This document shows, piece by piece, positions 19,927 to 28,079 of a DNA stretch of 64,000 nt. Below the pieces are notes generated by a model. It did no database searches. It saw only the letters and a program-made list of their open reading frames with translations, and had not been told where the DNA came from. The first letter of the stretch is position 1. Each line of letters opens with the position of its first letter. The DNA lies in NCBI GenBank assembly GCA_009469675.1, contig SSSZ01000084.1, positions 1 to 64,000 on the forward strand. Direction: 5' to 3'. The stretch comes from Azonexaceae bacterium. Lineage in GTDB: Bacteria > Pseudomonadota > Gammaproteobacteria > Burkholderiales > Rhodocyclaceae. The position numbers and the translations under genes are program-made.

Positions 19927-20136
19927 TCAAGACTCTGAGTCTGGATTGACAACTTCTGACTGACCTTTTTTGATCAGTGTTGCAGACCAAGTCTTGGCTT
20001 CGTTCCATCGCTTTAGTTCAAAACCACAAATCTCGCACGTCAAGTAATCCTTATCGCGAAAGGTCAGTCGCATCATCTGAAGTGCATATTCCGATCCACA
20101 GCCTAAACATTTGATCCTACTCTCCAATGGGCTCAT
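19927..20136 (-). CDS. Small Cys4 zinc-ribbon protein
   Basis: A 69-aa protein with two CxxC knuckles, CLGCG at the start and CEICG about 24 residues later, the layout of a zinc ribbon. A GAGG ribosome site precedes the ATG. It starts 14 bases after the stop of the Sel1/trypsin gene on the same strand, so it is probably co-transcribed with it. No family is recognised. It ends close to the convergent polymerase gene, five bases away. Confidence 0.65.
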   Translation of the reverse strand: MSPLESRIKCLGCGSEYALQMMRLTFRDKDYLTCEICGFELKRWNEAKTWSATLIKKGQSEVVNPDSES

Positions 20137-20150
20137 TGATATACCTCAGA

Positions 20151-21962
20151 CTATTTCCAGCATTCGACAACGGTAGTCGACTTTCTAGCCAAATCAGCGA
20201 TATCCGAATTACTCTTGTCAAAAGAAATTAGACCATTTGACGTTTTGTATGTAACTTTATTCACCTCCAGAAATGAGCGGACAGTCTGACCACTAATGGC
20301 GAAATTAACATTTTGCGCAATTTGACCTGTTGCTTGCACCATGGCGGAATCTGATAATTTCATCATCACGATACCAACGACATCGCCTCTCCTATTTAGC
20401 ACAGGGCTACCACTCGACCCTGGTTGTATAGCAGCCGTAATCTGAAACTGGCTTGTATTATTACCAATACCAGTAAGTGCGCTAACCACTCCAGGGGTTA
20501 GGTTACCACCGGTCGACAACAGACCTTCAAGCGGGAACCCAAAAACCACTATATCTTCACCTTGCCTTAGTTTCGATGAATCTGGCGCTATGGAAGCAAC
20601 AGCAGATCCGCTTTCACTGGCTTGCAACAATGCGAGGTCATTCGATCTATCCTGAGCAAGCAACTTAACCATGCCATTAGCATTTCCAATTCGGATCTGT
20701 TTGCAATCAGAAACAACATGATAGTTTGAAATTGCAACGCCATCCTTGTTGACAAAAAATGCTGTCCCAGTTCTGGATTTCTTCAATTCAATTTGATTTG
20801 ATATCTCGGGGCTACGCTGATTGTCAGCTCTGCTGAGCAATTGGCCTGGCTTCCAATTTGAAGCAAGTTCTTCAGCCTCACGTTTCTGTTCGGATGTTAG
20901 AAAATGAAACTTCTTCTTTTCAAATTCCGCAGCCATTTGCGGCGACACAGCTATTTTGAAAGAATCGCGCAGTTTGGCTGCAAGCGGCTCATGCACTGCC
21001 GCCAGGTTGAAAAGCGCATAAGCAAGCACATAGTCTTTTTCAACACCATCACCCTCAAGATGCATGAAGCCCAGTTGCAACCTAGGTGATGCTGCAAGAG
21101 GTGACTCATGCATCGACGCCATTTGATACCACTTAGCAGCAATAGCGCTGTTTTTTGGGACCCCTTCGCCTCGGTAATACATACTGGCAAGTTTGTATTG
21201 AGCAGAAAAATCTCCTAGATTTGCTGAGCGCTCTAAATAGGGTATAGCGCGCTCAGTTTTCCCTTGCTCAAGCAATATTCTTCCGATTGAATAATTTCCA
21301 CTTGTATCTCCAAGTGCAATAGCCTTTTCGTACCATTTGATTGCCTCATCCAAGTCTTTCTTTACGCCCGTCCCAAATTCATACATAGTCGCCAAAGAAT
21401 GGCTGGCCTTTGGGTCTCCCGCGGCAGCTTCATTTGAGAAGGTATTAAAAGCCTTCGCATACCATTCTTTTGCTTTAACAAGATCTTTTTGAACATCGTT
21501 CCCATTGGCATAAGCATAAGCCAAAGCGTTTTGGGCACGACCGTGTCCCGCAGTTGCGGCTTTCTTGTACCACTCGATTGCGGCCTTCTTATCCTGTGGT
21601 AAACCGATGCCAGAACTCAAGGACCACCCCATCCAGAATTGAGAATCGACATCCCCCTGCTGCGCTGCCTTACTAATCCATATCATGGCGGCGTCAAAGT
21701 CTTTCTTTACACCATCACCATGAATGTATTTACGGCCAAGATTTGCTTGTGCTTTTACATCCCCAGACTGTGCAGCCTTCATTAAATCGTCAATCGCTTG
21801 CTTCGACGGATCAATAACCGCTGCAACGCTGGTGGATGCTGGAGATGCCACTGGTACTTCGACAGCATTCCTTTGGGAATCGCAGGCAACTGTGCATAGC
21901 GCACCGCACAAAGCTAACAGAGCGCACCGCCCCACGGAATATGTTTTTATCATTATCGTCAA
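20151..21962 (-). CDS. Lipoprotein with Sel1 repeats and trypsin-like protease domain
   Basis: A 603-aa exported protein. A hydrophobic signal ends at a cysteine (LCTVAC), suggesting a lipoprotein. From about residue 60 to 340 run about seven Sel1-type repeats (LGRKYIHGDGVKKDFDAA and similar). About residues 395-575 form a trypsin-like/S1C serine protease with the triad histidine in NYHVV (near 414), aspartate in SNDLALL (near 440) and serine in QPGSSGSPV (near 515). The gene is much more AT-rich than its surroundings and is likely cargo. A role in host interaction or anti-phage defence is speculation. Confidence 0.85.
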   Translation of the reverse strand: MTIMIKTYSVGRCALLALCGALCTVACDSQRNAVEVPVASPASTSVAAVIDPSKQAIDDLMKAAQSGDVKAQANLGRKYIHGDGVKKDFDAAMIWISKAAQQGDVDSQFWMGWSLSSGIGLPQDKKAAIEWYKKAATAGHGRAQNALAYAYANGNDVQKDLVKAKEWYAKAFNTFSNEAAAGDPKASHSLATMYEFGTGVKKDLDEAIKWYEKAIALGDTSGNYSIGRILLEQGKTERAIPYLERSANLGDFSAQYKLASMYYRGEGVPKNSAIAAKWYQMASMHESPLAASPRLQLGFMHLEGDGVEKDYVLAYALFNLAAVHEPLAAKLRDSFKIAVSPQMAAEFEKKKFHFLTSEQKREAEELASNWKPGQLLSRADNQRSPEISNQIELKKSRTGTAFFVNKDGVAISNYHVVSDCKQIRIGNANGMVKLLAQDRSNDLALLQASESGSAVASIAPDSSKLRQGEDIVVFGFPLEGLLSTGGNLTPGVVSALTGIGNNTSQFQITAAIQPGSSGSPVLNRRGDVVGIVMMKLSDSAMVQATGQIAQNVNFAISGQTVRSFLEVNKVTYKTSNGLISFDKSNSDIADLARKSTTVVECWK

Positions 21963-22112
21963 TCCTCACGAAACCAATTGATTCGTTATGTAACCATGAG
22001 TAGTCATAGAATGTGCATCTTCAGCGCAACCTGACATGCAATTTCAAAAGTGCTAACCAACGCCTTGGGAATACAAACTTCCAAAGCTGCGTTCCTTAAC
22101 CCAATTTCCATG

Positions 22113-23882
22113 TCAAGTATATCGACTTCGATCACGCACCCCATAGTCAGTAAGCATAGCCTTCCACTTCCCCGCCAGCGGCGAAAAATCAATCCCCCAG
22201 AAATCCAGCCGCTTCAGAATCTCTCGCTGAACAGAGGGCATCAAATCCTTGCCATAAAGCGCATAAGTGATCGACGCCCCCTGGTGGCCGGCAAGTTCCC
22301 TCGCCAGCTCCAAGTCAACACCATTCTGCTTCAACGCATTGATGAAAGTGTGGCGGAACGAATGAAACACCTTCTTCCGTGACGTAATACCCCGGCGATC
22401 CAGGTATCGCGCGAACCAATTGGACGCTGTGGTTCCGTGTCGCTCAGTTTTCGCACGCACCTTAGTTTCCGGAAACAATCGGATGTCCTTGCGCCTGCGT
22501 CGATACTCAACATACTCGTCGAATCCCAAGTCGAGCACAGTGGGATGAATCGCGCAGATTCGCACTGAATCGTCGTTCTTGAGCTGCTTCTCCTGAACAA
22601 CCGGATTTCCCCGCCGATCGGTCATTGCCTGCCCAAGTTCCCGCTTGTCTAATTCGCGGTTGATGTCGATACACAGGACGTCGCCAACCATGATGATGTC
22701 CTTGGTCCGCAAGCTCATGATTTCCTCCAGACGAGCGCCGGCAAACAGCGCCAGGAGAGGCACCCAGAACATATAGGGTGTTCGGCGCTGTGTGGCGATC
22801 CTGTCGCTGACAAACTCGTCACAGAGAAAAATTGCCTTCAAGTCATCCACATCGAAGGTATCGCGCAGCAGCTTGCGCTTGGTTTTATGCGTCTCTCGCA
22901 TCGTCAGTTTTGGACAAACACCATCGGGGATGTAGCCTTTCAGCTCGGCCCAAGCGAAAAGCTGCTGCACGCGAACGAAACGCTTGTTGACGGAGTGCGG
23001 CGCTGACGGCGGCAAATCTGGTAGCTTGAGCAGTTCAGCGATGCTCAGTCCTTTAAAACGCGGGGCATTGTTGCGATTGGGCGGCAGCCTTTTGGTTTTC
23101 TCGCTGTAGTCGATCAGCGCATCCTTGCTCAGCAGGCCAATTGGCGGGTCACCGAGGATCTCGAGAAGGTCACGAAAAATGGCCTCGTTGTCGATCCCGG
23201 TACGGTGATTCCACTCGCCCTTGTTTTCTTCGCTGAAGAGCCTGATCACCTCCGACAGTCGCCTTGAGCCAGCACCGGCAAATGCGGGCGGTGCCGCCAA
23301 CGGTTGCATGAGCGATGCGTCGTCCGTGTAGTCTCCGCGCGTTCGACGCATCTCGATCTCGATGAGCCTGGCATCGGTGCGCAGAATGCCGCGGGCCAAC
23401 TCCTTCGCCATGGCGGAACCCGGTGCTGGAACCTCGAAGCCTGCATCAGCCGCCACCGCTTTGAGGTTGTCATGCGGCTCATCGGACCTGTGCAAGCTCA
23501 AACGCTCGCGGGTGTCGCGGGCCATGAATTCCAACGCGATCAACTCAGCCTCGACGCCCGCCGGTGTAATCCCGTCGCTTTCAGTGCGCCAACGCTCCGA
23601 ATCCGCCAAGGCGGTATGGAAATAATGGTTGAGAACCGTCTGGAGATCGGTGTGTTTGAGTTCGCGCATGTCGCAAGAATCAAGCTTTGTTTCCAAAACC
23701 CTGATTTTCGCAGCAATTTCGACGGCACGGCGAACCGCAACGGCCAGATAGCCGGTGCCCAGTGAGCGGCGAAGCTCATTGCGGCCGATCTGTTCAGCCA
23801 GGCGCGGGGAGCAAGTCCAACGGAAACCGAACAAGCGGCCACGCTGGTAAATATAGGGTGCGGATAACGGTTTTCTTGGCAT
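22113..23882 (-). CDS. Tyrosine recombinase (integrase)
   Basis: A 589-aa phage-type integrase, apparently intact. The N-terminus YIYQRGRLFGFRW and LRRSLGTGYL is typical of integrases with a DUF6538-like arm-binding start. Catalytic residues: Arg in GARLEEIMSLR, HSFRHTF (HxxR), His in LAGHQG and the nucleophile Tyr in YALYGKD. It starts 80 bases from the tRNA-Gly end, transcribed away from it. Repeats that look like its own binding sites cover the DNA directly upstream of its start codon, so it may repress itself. No clear ribosome site is visible. Confidence 0.92.
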   Translation of the reverse strand: MPRKPLSAPYIYQRGRLFGFRWTCSPRLAEQIGRNELRRSLGTGYLAVAVRRAVEIAAKIRVLETKLDSCDMRELKHTDLQTVLNHYFHTALADSERWRTESDGITPAGVEAELIALEFMARDTRERLSLHRSDEPHDNLKAVAADAGFEVPAPGSAMAKELARGILRTDARLIEIEMRRTRGDYTDDASLMQPLAAPPAFAGAGSRRLSEVIRLFSEENKGEWNHRTGIDNEAIFRDLLEILGDPPIGLLSKDALIDYSEKTKRLPPNRNNAPRFKGLSIAELLKLPDLPPSAPHSVNKRFVRVQQLFAWAELKGYIPDGVCPKLTMRETHKTKRKLLRDTFDVDDLKAIFLCDEFVSDRIATQRRTPYMFWVPLLALFAGARLEEIMSLRTKDIIMVGDVLCIDINRELDKRELGQAMTDRRGNPVVQEKQLKNDDSVRICAIHPTVLDLGFDEYVEYRRRRKDIRLFPETKVRAKTERHGTTASNWFARYLDRRGITSRKKVFHSFRHTFINALKQNGVDLELARELAGHQGASITYALYGKDLMPSVQREILKRLDFWGIDFSPLAGKWKAMLTDYGVRDRSRYT

Positions 23883-23884
23883 CG

Positions 23885-23919
23885 TTCGGACACGTCATCG
23901 GACACGTCCACGGACACCT
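23885..23919. repeat. Triplicate GGACAC arm-type repeats at integrase start
   Basis: TTCGGACACGT (23885-23895), ATCGGACACGT (23897-23907) and ACGGACACCT (23910-23919) follow each other every 12-13 bases in one orientation. The same motif occurs at 15439 and 15507 near the left end. Repetition at both ends is what arm-type sites of a tyrosine recombinase look like. Confidence 0.6.
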
Positions 23920-23961
23920 GATACCGAAAAACAACGCTAACCTATTGATTTATATAGTAGA

Positions 23962-23981
23962 TGGAGCGGGCGATGGGAATC
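23962..23981. repeat. Right att core repeat (tRNA 3' end)
   Basis: The last 20 bases of tRNA-Gly, identical to 15329-15348. Because this copy is part of an intact tRNA, the tRNA stays functional after integration. Confidence 0.92.
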
Positions 23982-24035
23982 GAACCCACGGCTCTAGCTT
24001 GGGAAGCTAGGGTATTACCATTATACGACGCCCGC
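23962..24035 (-). tRNA. tRNA-Gly (anticodon CCC)
   Basis: A 74-base tRNA with encoded CCA. The acceptor stem is GCGGGCG/CGCCCGC, the D stem GTAT/ATAC, the anticodon stem CTAGC/GCTAG with loop TTCCCAA, and the T loop TTCGATT. The loop gives anticodon CCC, reading GGG. Its 3' end is the integration site of the neighbouring element. Confidence 0.96.
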
Positions 24036-24109
24036 TCGGTGGGCCTGACGGCGGCATTCTAAGCGGAGTCGCCGCCGGGTTCAACCGTCGCCGGTTCCCG
24101 GCGCTGCCC

Positions 24110-24661
24110 TCAGGCGTCGGCCAGGGCGCGGTAGCGGCCGCGGTGGAAGAGCAGGGGTTTGGCCGTGGGGTGCTGGGAGAAGCGCTGGACCTGGCCGACG
24201 AAGATGAGGTGGTCGCCGCCGGGGTGCCGGATGTCATTGCGCACTTCGAAATGGGCGCAGCAGCCTTCCAGGACCGGCGCGCCGCCGCAGCCGGGGGACC
24301 AGCGCAGGCCGACGAAGCGGTCGGTGGGCCAGGTGGCGAAGCGGTTGGAGAGGTCTTCCTGGTCGGCGGCGAGAACGTTGATGCAGTAGTGGCTCGCCGT
24401 CCGGAAGGCTTCCAGGCTGTTGGAGCCGTTGCCCAGGCTCCAGAGGACGAGGGGGGGCTGCAGCGAAACGGCGGCGAAGGAATTGACGGTCAGGCCGATG
24501 GGTCGCCCGTCGAGGTCGAGGGCGGTGACCACGGTGACGCCGGTGGCGTAGCTGCCTAACGCGTCGCGGAACGCCCGGCAGTCGAGTTGCAGGGAGGCCG
24601 GCGCACAATCGCAGGGCATGGCGGCGGGCGTGGCGAGGCAATCGGTGGGTGGCAGGGACAT
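24110..24661 (-). CDS. Flavin reductase-like (FMN-binding split-barrel) protein
   Basis: A 183-aa flavin reductase family protein. The core reads FRDALGSYATGVTVVTALD, then GLTVNSFAAVSLQPPLVLWSL, with the usual GDHLIFVGQVQ near the C-terminus. Such enzymes supply reduced FMN/FAD to two-component monooxygenases or act as flavoprotein oxidoreductases. The partner is not in the window. It is divergent from mutY. Confidence 0.9.
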   Translation of the reverse strand: MSLPPTDCLATPAAMPCDCAPASLQLDCRAFRDALGSYATGVTVVTALDLDGRPIGLTVNSFAAVSLQPPLVLWSLGNGSNSLEAFRTASHYCINVLAADQEDLSNRFATWPTDRFVGLRWSPGCGGAPVLEGCCAHFEVRNDIRHPGGDHLIFVGQVQRFSQHPTAKPLLFHRGRYRALADA

Positions 24662-24725
24662 CGCGTCGGGCTGTCGGGAAAGGGCGTATTATCCGGCCTC
24701 CGGATGATTTCTGTCGAGGCGACCC

Positions 24726-25775
24726 GTGCCCGCCCTGCCCTCCGCCTTTTCGGCCCGCCTGATCGCCTGGCAAAAAAACCACGGCCGCCACGACCTGCCC
24801 TGGCAGTGCAGCCGCGACCCTTACCGGGTCTGGCTGTCCGAGGTGATGCTGCAGCAGACCCAGGTGGCTACGGTGATCCCCTACTACCGGCGTTTCCTCG
24901 AACGCTTTCCCGACGTTGCCGCCCTGGCGGCGGCCAGCCCGGCGGCCGTGGCCGAGGCCTGGGCCGGCCTCGGCTATTACAGCCGGGGCCGCAACCTCCA
25001 TCGCTGCGCCCGGCAGGTCGTGGCCGACCACGGTGGGCGCTTTCCCGCCAGCGCCGCCGCCCTGGAGGCCCTGCCCGGCATCGGCCGCTCCACGGCCGCG
25101 GCGATCGCCGCCTTTGCCTGGGGCGAGCGGGCGGCCATTCTCGACGGCAACGTCAAGCGGGTGCTGTGCCGCCATTTCGGGGTGGAGGGCTGGCCCGAGG
25201 CGGCGGCGGTCAAGAAGACCCTGTGGGCGCTGGCCGAATCCCTGCTCCCGGCGGCCGACTGCGGGGCCTACACCCAGGGCCTGATGGACCTCGGCGCCAC
25301 CCTCTGCACGCGGCGCCGGCCCGATTGCTCCGCCTGCCCCCTGGCCGCCACCTGCATTGCGCGACAGGAAGGCCGCCAGGGCGAATTGCCGGCGGGCAGG
25401 CAGCGGACGGCGCCGGTGGAAAAGGCGGCAAGCTTCCTTCTGCTTACCGACGGCCGCGGCGTCCTGGTGGAACGGCGGCCCCCGGCCGGCATCTGGGGCG
25501 GCCTGCTGGTTCCCCCCGAGGGCGAACCCGAGGCCCTGCTCGCCGACCTGGGGCTGGCCGGCCATCCCTGGCAGGCCTTGGCGCCGGTACGCCATAGCTT
25601 TACCCATTTCCGCCTGCTGGCGACGCCGGTGCTTTGCCGCCTCGCCAGTGTGCCTTCGGCCGCCGCCCGGCCCGGCCGCGAGTGGCTGCCCTTGGAGCGG
25701 GTCGGGACGGCCGCCCTGCCGGCGCTGTTCCGCCGCCTACTGGTCGGCTTGGGCGATGTCGGCGAAGCGCTGTGA
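24726..25775 (+). CDS. mutY: A/G-specific adenine DNA glycosylase
   Basis: A 349-aa MutY that removes adenine opposite 8-oxoguanine. The N-terminal glycosylase has SEVMLQQTQVATVIPYY with the catalytic glutamate, and the helix-hairpin-helix LPGIGRSTAAAIAAFA followed by ILDGNVKRVL. The iron-sulfur cluster cysteines are in CTRRRPDCSACPLAATC. The C-terminal NUDIX-like domain senses 8-oxoG (GVLVERRPPAGIWGGL). It begins at GTG 24726. The end overlaps the convergent response regulator gene by 39 bases. Confidence 0.95.
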   Translation: MPALPSAFSARLIAWQKNHGRHDLPWQCSRDPYRVWLSEVMLQQTQVATVIPYYRRFLERFPDVAALAAASPAAVAEAWAGLGYYSRGRNLHRCARQVVADHGGRFPASAAALEALPGIGRSTAAAIAAFAWGERAAILDGNVKRVLCRHFGVEGWPEAAAVKKTLWALAESLLPAADCGAYTQGLMDLGATLCTRRRPDCSACPLAATCIARQEGRQGELPAGRQRTAPVEKAASFLLLTDGRGVLVERRPPAGIWGGLLVPPEGEPEALLADLGLAGHPWQALAPVRHSFTHFRLLATPVLCRLASVPSAAARPGREWLPLERVGTAALPALFRRLLVGLGDVGEAL

Positions 25776-26822
25776 GATGAGGAGTATTTCGTCCTGGCCG
25801 GCGTCGAAGGCGGCCACCACCGCCGGATCGAACTTGCTTCCGGTCTGGCGGTGGATTTCGGCCACGGCGTCGGCCATGGTCCACGCCCGCTTGTAGGGGC
25901 GGGCCATGTTCAGGGCGTCGAAGACATCGGCCACGGCGGCAATGCGCCCGAACAGGGGTATGCCTTCGCCGCGCCGGCCGTGGGGGTAGCCGCTGCCGTC
26001 CCAGTTTTCGTGATGGCCCAGGGCGATTTCCCGGGCCGCCCGCAGCAGCGCCGACTCGTCGCCTTCGAGGAGGCTGGCGCCGATCAGGGTGTGCTGCTTC
26101 ATGACCTCGAACTCGGCCGGGGTGAGGCGGCCGGGTTTGCGCAAAATCTGGTCGGGAATGGCGATCTTGCCGATGTCATGCATGCTCGCGGCGTCGAGGA
26201 GGATTTCGCAGTCGTCGGCCGGCAGGCCGTAGTTGCGCCCGATCACGGCGGCGATCTTGCTCATGCGGACGATGTGGTAGCCGGTTTCGCTGTCGCGGAA
26301 TTCGGCCGCCTTGGCGAGGCGCCGAATGGCGGTCTGGCGGGCGCTGCGCAGTTCCTCGAAGCTCGCCCGGAGGTCGCGGGTGCGCTCCTCGACCCGCGCT
26401 TCTAGCCCGCGGCTGTGCTCCTGCAGTTCGAGGTACATCTGGCGCAGGGCGAGCAGGTTGCCAACCCGGGCCTGCAGCTCCGGCAGATCGAAGGGTTTGG
26501 CGAGGAAATCCCGGGCGCCGGCCTGCAGCGCCCGCAGCCGGGTTTCCCGGTCGCCCTGGGCGGTGAGGACGATGATGGGAACGAAGGCCCGCCGGGTCGC
26601 CTCGCCGATTTCTTCCATGACGTCGAAGCCGGTCATGCCCGGCATGTTGAGGTCGAGGAGGATGAGGTCGCAGCCCTCGCGCCGGAAGGCCTCGATGGCC
26701 GTGCGGGGATTGTCGAAGCAACGGGGCGCGGCAAATCCGGCGTGTTGGAGTACACGGTCGGCCAACAGCAGGTTGGACGGCTCGTCGTCTATGACAAAGA
26801 TCGTAGGAGAGGGACGGGGCAT
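25737..26822 (-). CDS. Response regulator with HD-GYP phosphodiesterase domain
   Basis: A 361-aa RpfG-type protein. Residues 1-125 form a receiver (FVIDDEP, LILLDLNMPGM with the phospho-acceptor aspartate, IIVLTAQ, KPF). A coiled-coil linker (about 125-165) leads to an HD-GYP domain with MHDIGKIAIPD and HHENWDGSGYPHG, both intact. It is expected to hydrolyse c-di-GMP when phosphorylated. No dedicated histidine kinase is adjacent. It lies upstream of, but separately from, two further HD-GYP genes. Confidence 0.93.
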   Translation of the reverse strand: MPRPSPTIFVIDDEPSNLLLADRVLQHAGFAAPRCFDNPRTAIEAFRREGCDLILLDLNMPGMTGFDVMEEIGEATRRAFVPIIVLTAQGDRETRLRALQAGARDFLAKPFDLPELQARVGNLLALRQMYLELQEHSRGLEARVEERTRDLRASFEELRSARQTAIRRLAKAAEFRDSETGYHIVRMSKIAAVIGRNYGLPADDCEILLDAASMHDIGKIAIPDQILRKPGRLTPAEFEVMKQHTLIGASLLEGDESALLRAAREIALGHHENWDGSGYPHGRRGEGIPLFGRIAAVADVFDALNMARPYKRAWTMADAVAEIHRQTGSKFDPAVVAAFDAGQDEILLISQRFADIAQADQ

Positions 26823-26854
26823 CGCATCATCTCAAGCACCCCGTCATAGTACGC

Positions 26855-28066
26855 TCAAACCGGTTGCCAACGTACTGCGCTCAAATCCCAGTCGGAGAAA
26901 TTTTCGGCCCGCACGATCTGGCCGTAATGGTTGCCATAGACGTTGGCCAGGTCGACGACGACGGGCGCCACGTACTGGCGCCGCCCGGCGTGGTAGATGA
27001 CGCGCACCACCGGCGAAACCGGGGCGTCGGCGTGGAGTTCCTCGACCACCGCGAGGTGGCCGCTTTCCAGGCGGACCAGGCTGCCCACCGGGTAGATGCC
27101 GACGGTGTGGATGAATCCGGCCACCAGTTCGGGGTCGAAATCCCGCCCGCCGGCCTGGAACACCTGCCCGAGGGCGGCCCAGGGCGACAGGGCCGAGCGG
27201 TAGGCGCGCTGGGAAATCATGGCGTCGAAGCGATCGACCACCGCCGCCATGCGCCCGGCCAGGGAGATGTCCGACCCGGCGACGCCGTAGGGATAGCCCG
27301 AACCGTCGAAGCGTTCGTGGTGTTCGAGGACCACCGCCACCGCCGTTTCGGGTAGCCGGCTGGTCGCCATCAGCACCGAAAGGCCTTCTTCGACGTGCCT
27401 TTCGACCTGGCTGCGCTCGTCCCGGGAAAAACGCCCGGGTTTGGCCAGGAGGGCGGAATCCAGGGCGGCGTAGCCGACGTCCTTGACCAGGGTGCCGATC
27501 GCCAGCTTTTCGATCTCCGCCTCGGGCAGGCCCTGCTGGCGACCGAAGGCGACGACCAGGGCGGCCGTCGAGACGGCGTGGCCGACGGCGTAACCGCCCT
27601 TGAGTTTCAACCGGGCCATGGGCGGGAGCGCGTCGGGGTTGCGCATCACCGACTCGATCATGCGCGCCACCACGGGTTCGAGCCGCCCGACTTCCACCGC
27701 CTGCCCGACCCGGGCGGCAGCCATGAGGTCTTCCAGGCATTGCGTGGCGTCGCCTAGGAGCAGCCCGGCCCGGCGGCGCTCCTCGCCCAGGGTGATGGTC
27801 TTGGGCTTGGCCAGGAGACGTTCGCTGCGCGGCACGTAGTTGGGGTCCATGGGCGGCGGCGGCCCCGGGGGGGGCGGCGGGATGTCGATGCCGCGCCGGG
27901 TGTCGATGCTCACCTCGCTGATCCCTTCTTCGATCAGGCGGCGCACCATGTCCTCGCTGGTGACGGCAAAACGCGAGCGCCAGAAGGTGTGCGACAGCCA
28001 GCTGCGGTGCAGGTCCACCACGTACATGCCGGGTTGCAGCTTGTCGATGGCAATCTTGCGGATCAT
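26855..28066 (-). CDS. HD-GYP domain protein with degenerate HD motif
   Basis: A 403-aa protein of the DUF3391/HD-GYP architecture, like the gene at 28658. Residues 1-60 match the DUF3391 N-terminus (KLQPGMYVVDL), followed by a proline-rich stretch at about 62-73. In the HD-GYP domain the HDxGK signature is replaced: the sequence is KDVGY at residues 195-199, so the metal-binding histidine and the lysine are both lost. The HHERFDGSGYPYG signature is intact. It may have lost c-di-GMP hydrolysis and act as a receptor or regulator. That loss of activity is inference. Confidence 0.9.
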   Translation of the reverse strand: MIRKIAIDKLQPGMYVVDLHRSWLSHTFWRSRFAVTSEDMVRRLIEEGISEVSIDTRRGIDIPPPPPGPPPPMDPNYVPRSERLLAKPKTITLGEERRRAGLLLGDATQCLEDLMAAARVGQAVEVGRLEPVVARMIESVMRNPDALPPMARLKLKGGYAVGHAVSTAALVVAFGRQQGLPEAEIEKLAIGTLVKDVGYAALDSALLAKPGRFSRDERSQVERHVEEGLSVLMATSRLPETAVAVVLEHHERFDGSGYPYGVAGSDISLAGRMAAVVDRFDAMISQRAYRSALSPWAALGQVFQAGGRDFDPELVAGFIHTVGIYPVGSLVRLESGHLAVVEELHADAPVSPVVRVIYHAGRRQYVAPVVVDLANVYGNHYGQIVRAENFSDWDLSAVRWQPV

Positions 28067-28079
28067 CGTCCGGGGGCGC

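Larger units (their letters stand above)
15329..23981. mobile_element. Integrated mobilizable element with family B DNA polymerase, at tRNA-Gly
   Basis: An element of about 8.63 kb inserted at the 3' end of tRNA-Gly(CCC). It is delimited by a 20-bp exact repeat (15329-15348 and 23962-23981) copied from the tRNA 3' end including CCA. Genes in order: MobA/MobL relaxase (-), TraD-like protein (+), family B DNA polymerase (+), zinc-ribbon protein (-), Sel1/trypsin lipoprotein (-), tyrosine integrase (-). Base composition drops clearly from the flanking DNA, most strongly in the Sel1/trypsin gene. There is no capsid, terminase, conjugation pore or plasmid Rep gene, so it is a mobilizable integrative element rather than a prophage. 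Its likeness to pipolins (PolB-carrying integrated elements) is an inference. Confidence 0.88.

Noticed and set aside
22004..22192. Small minus-strand frame after the integrase as an excisionase
   Set aside because: It overlaps the integrase 3' end, has no ribosome site and no HTH pattern.
15329..23981. Casposon or prophage interpretation of the element
   Set aside because: There is no Cas1, no terminal inverted repeats and no structural phage gene; the ends are tRNA-type att repeats used by a tyrosine recombinase.
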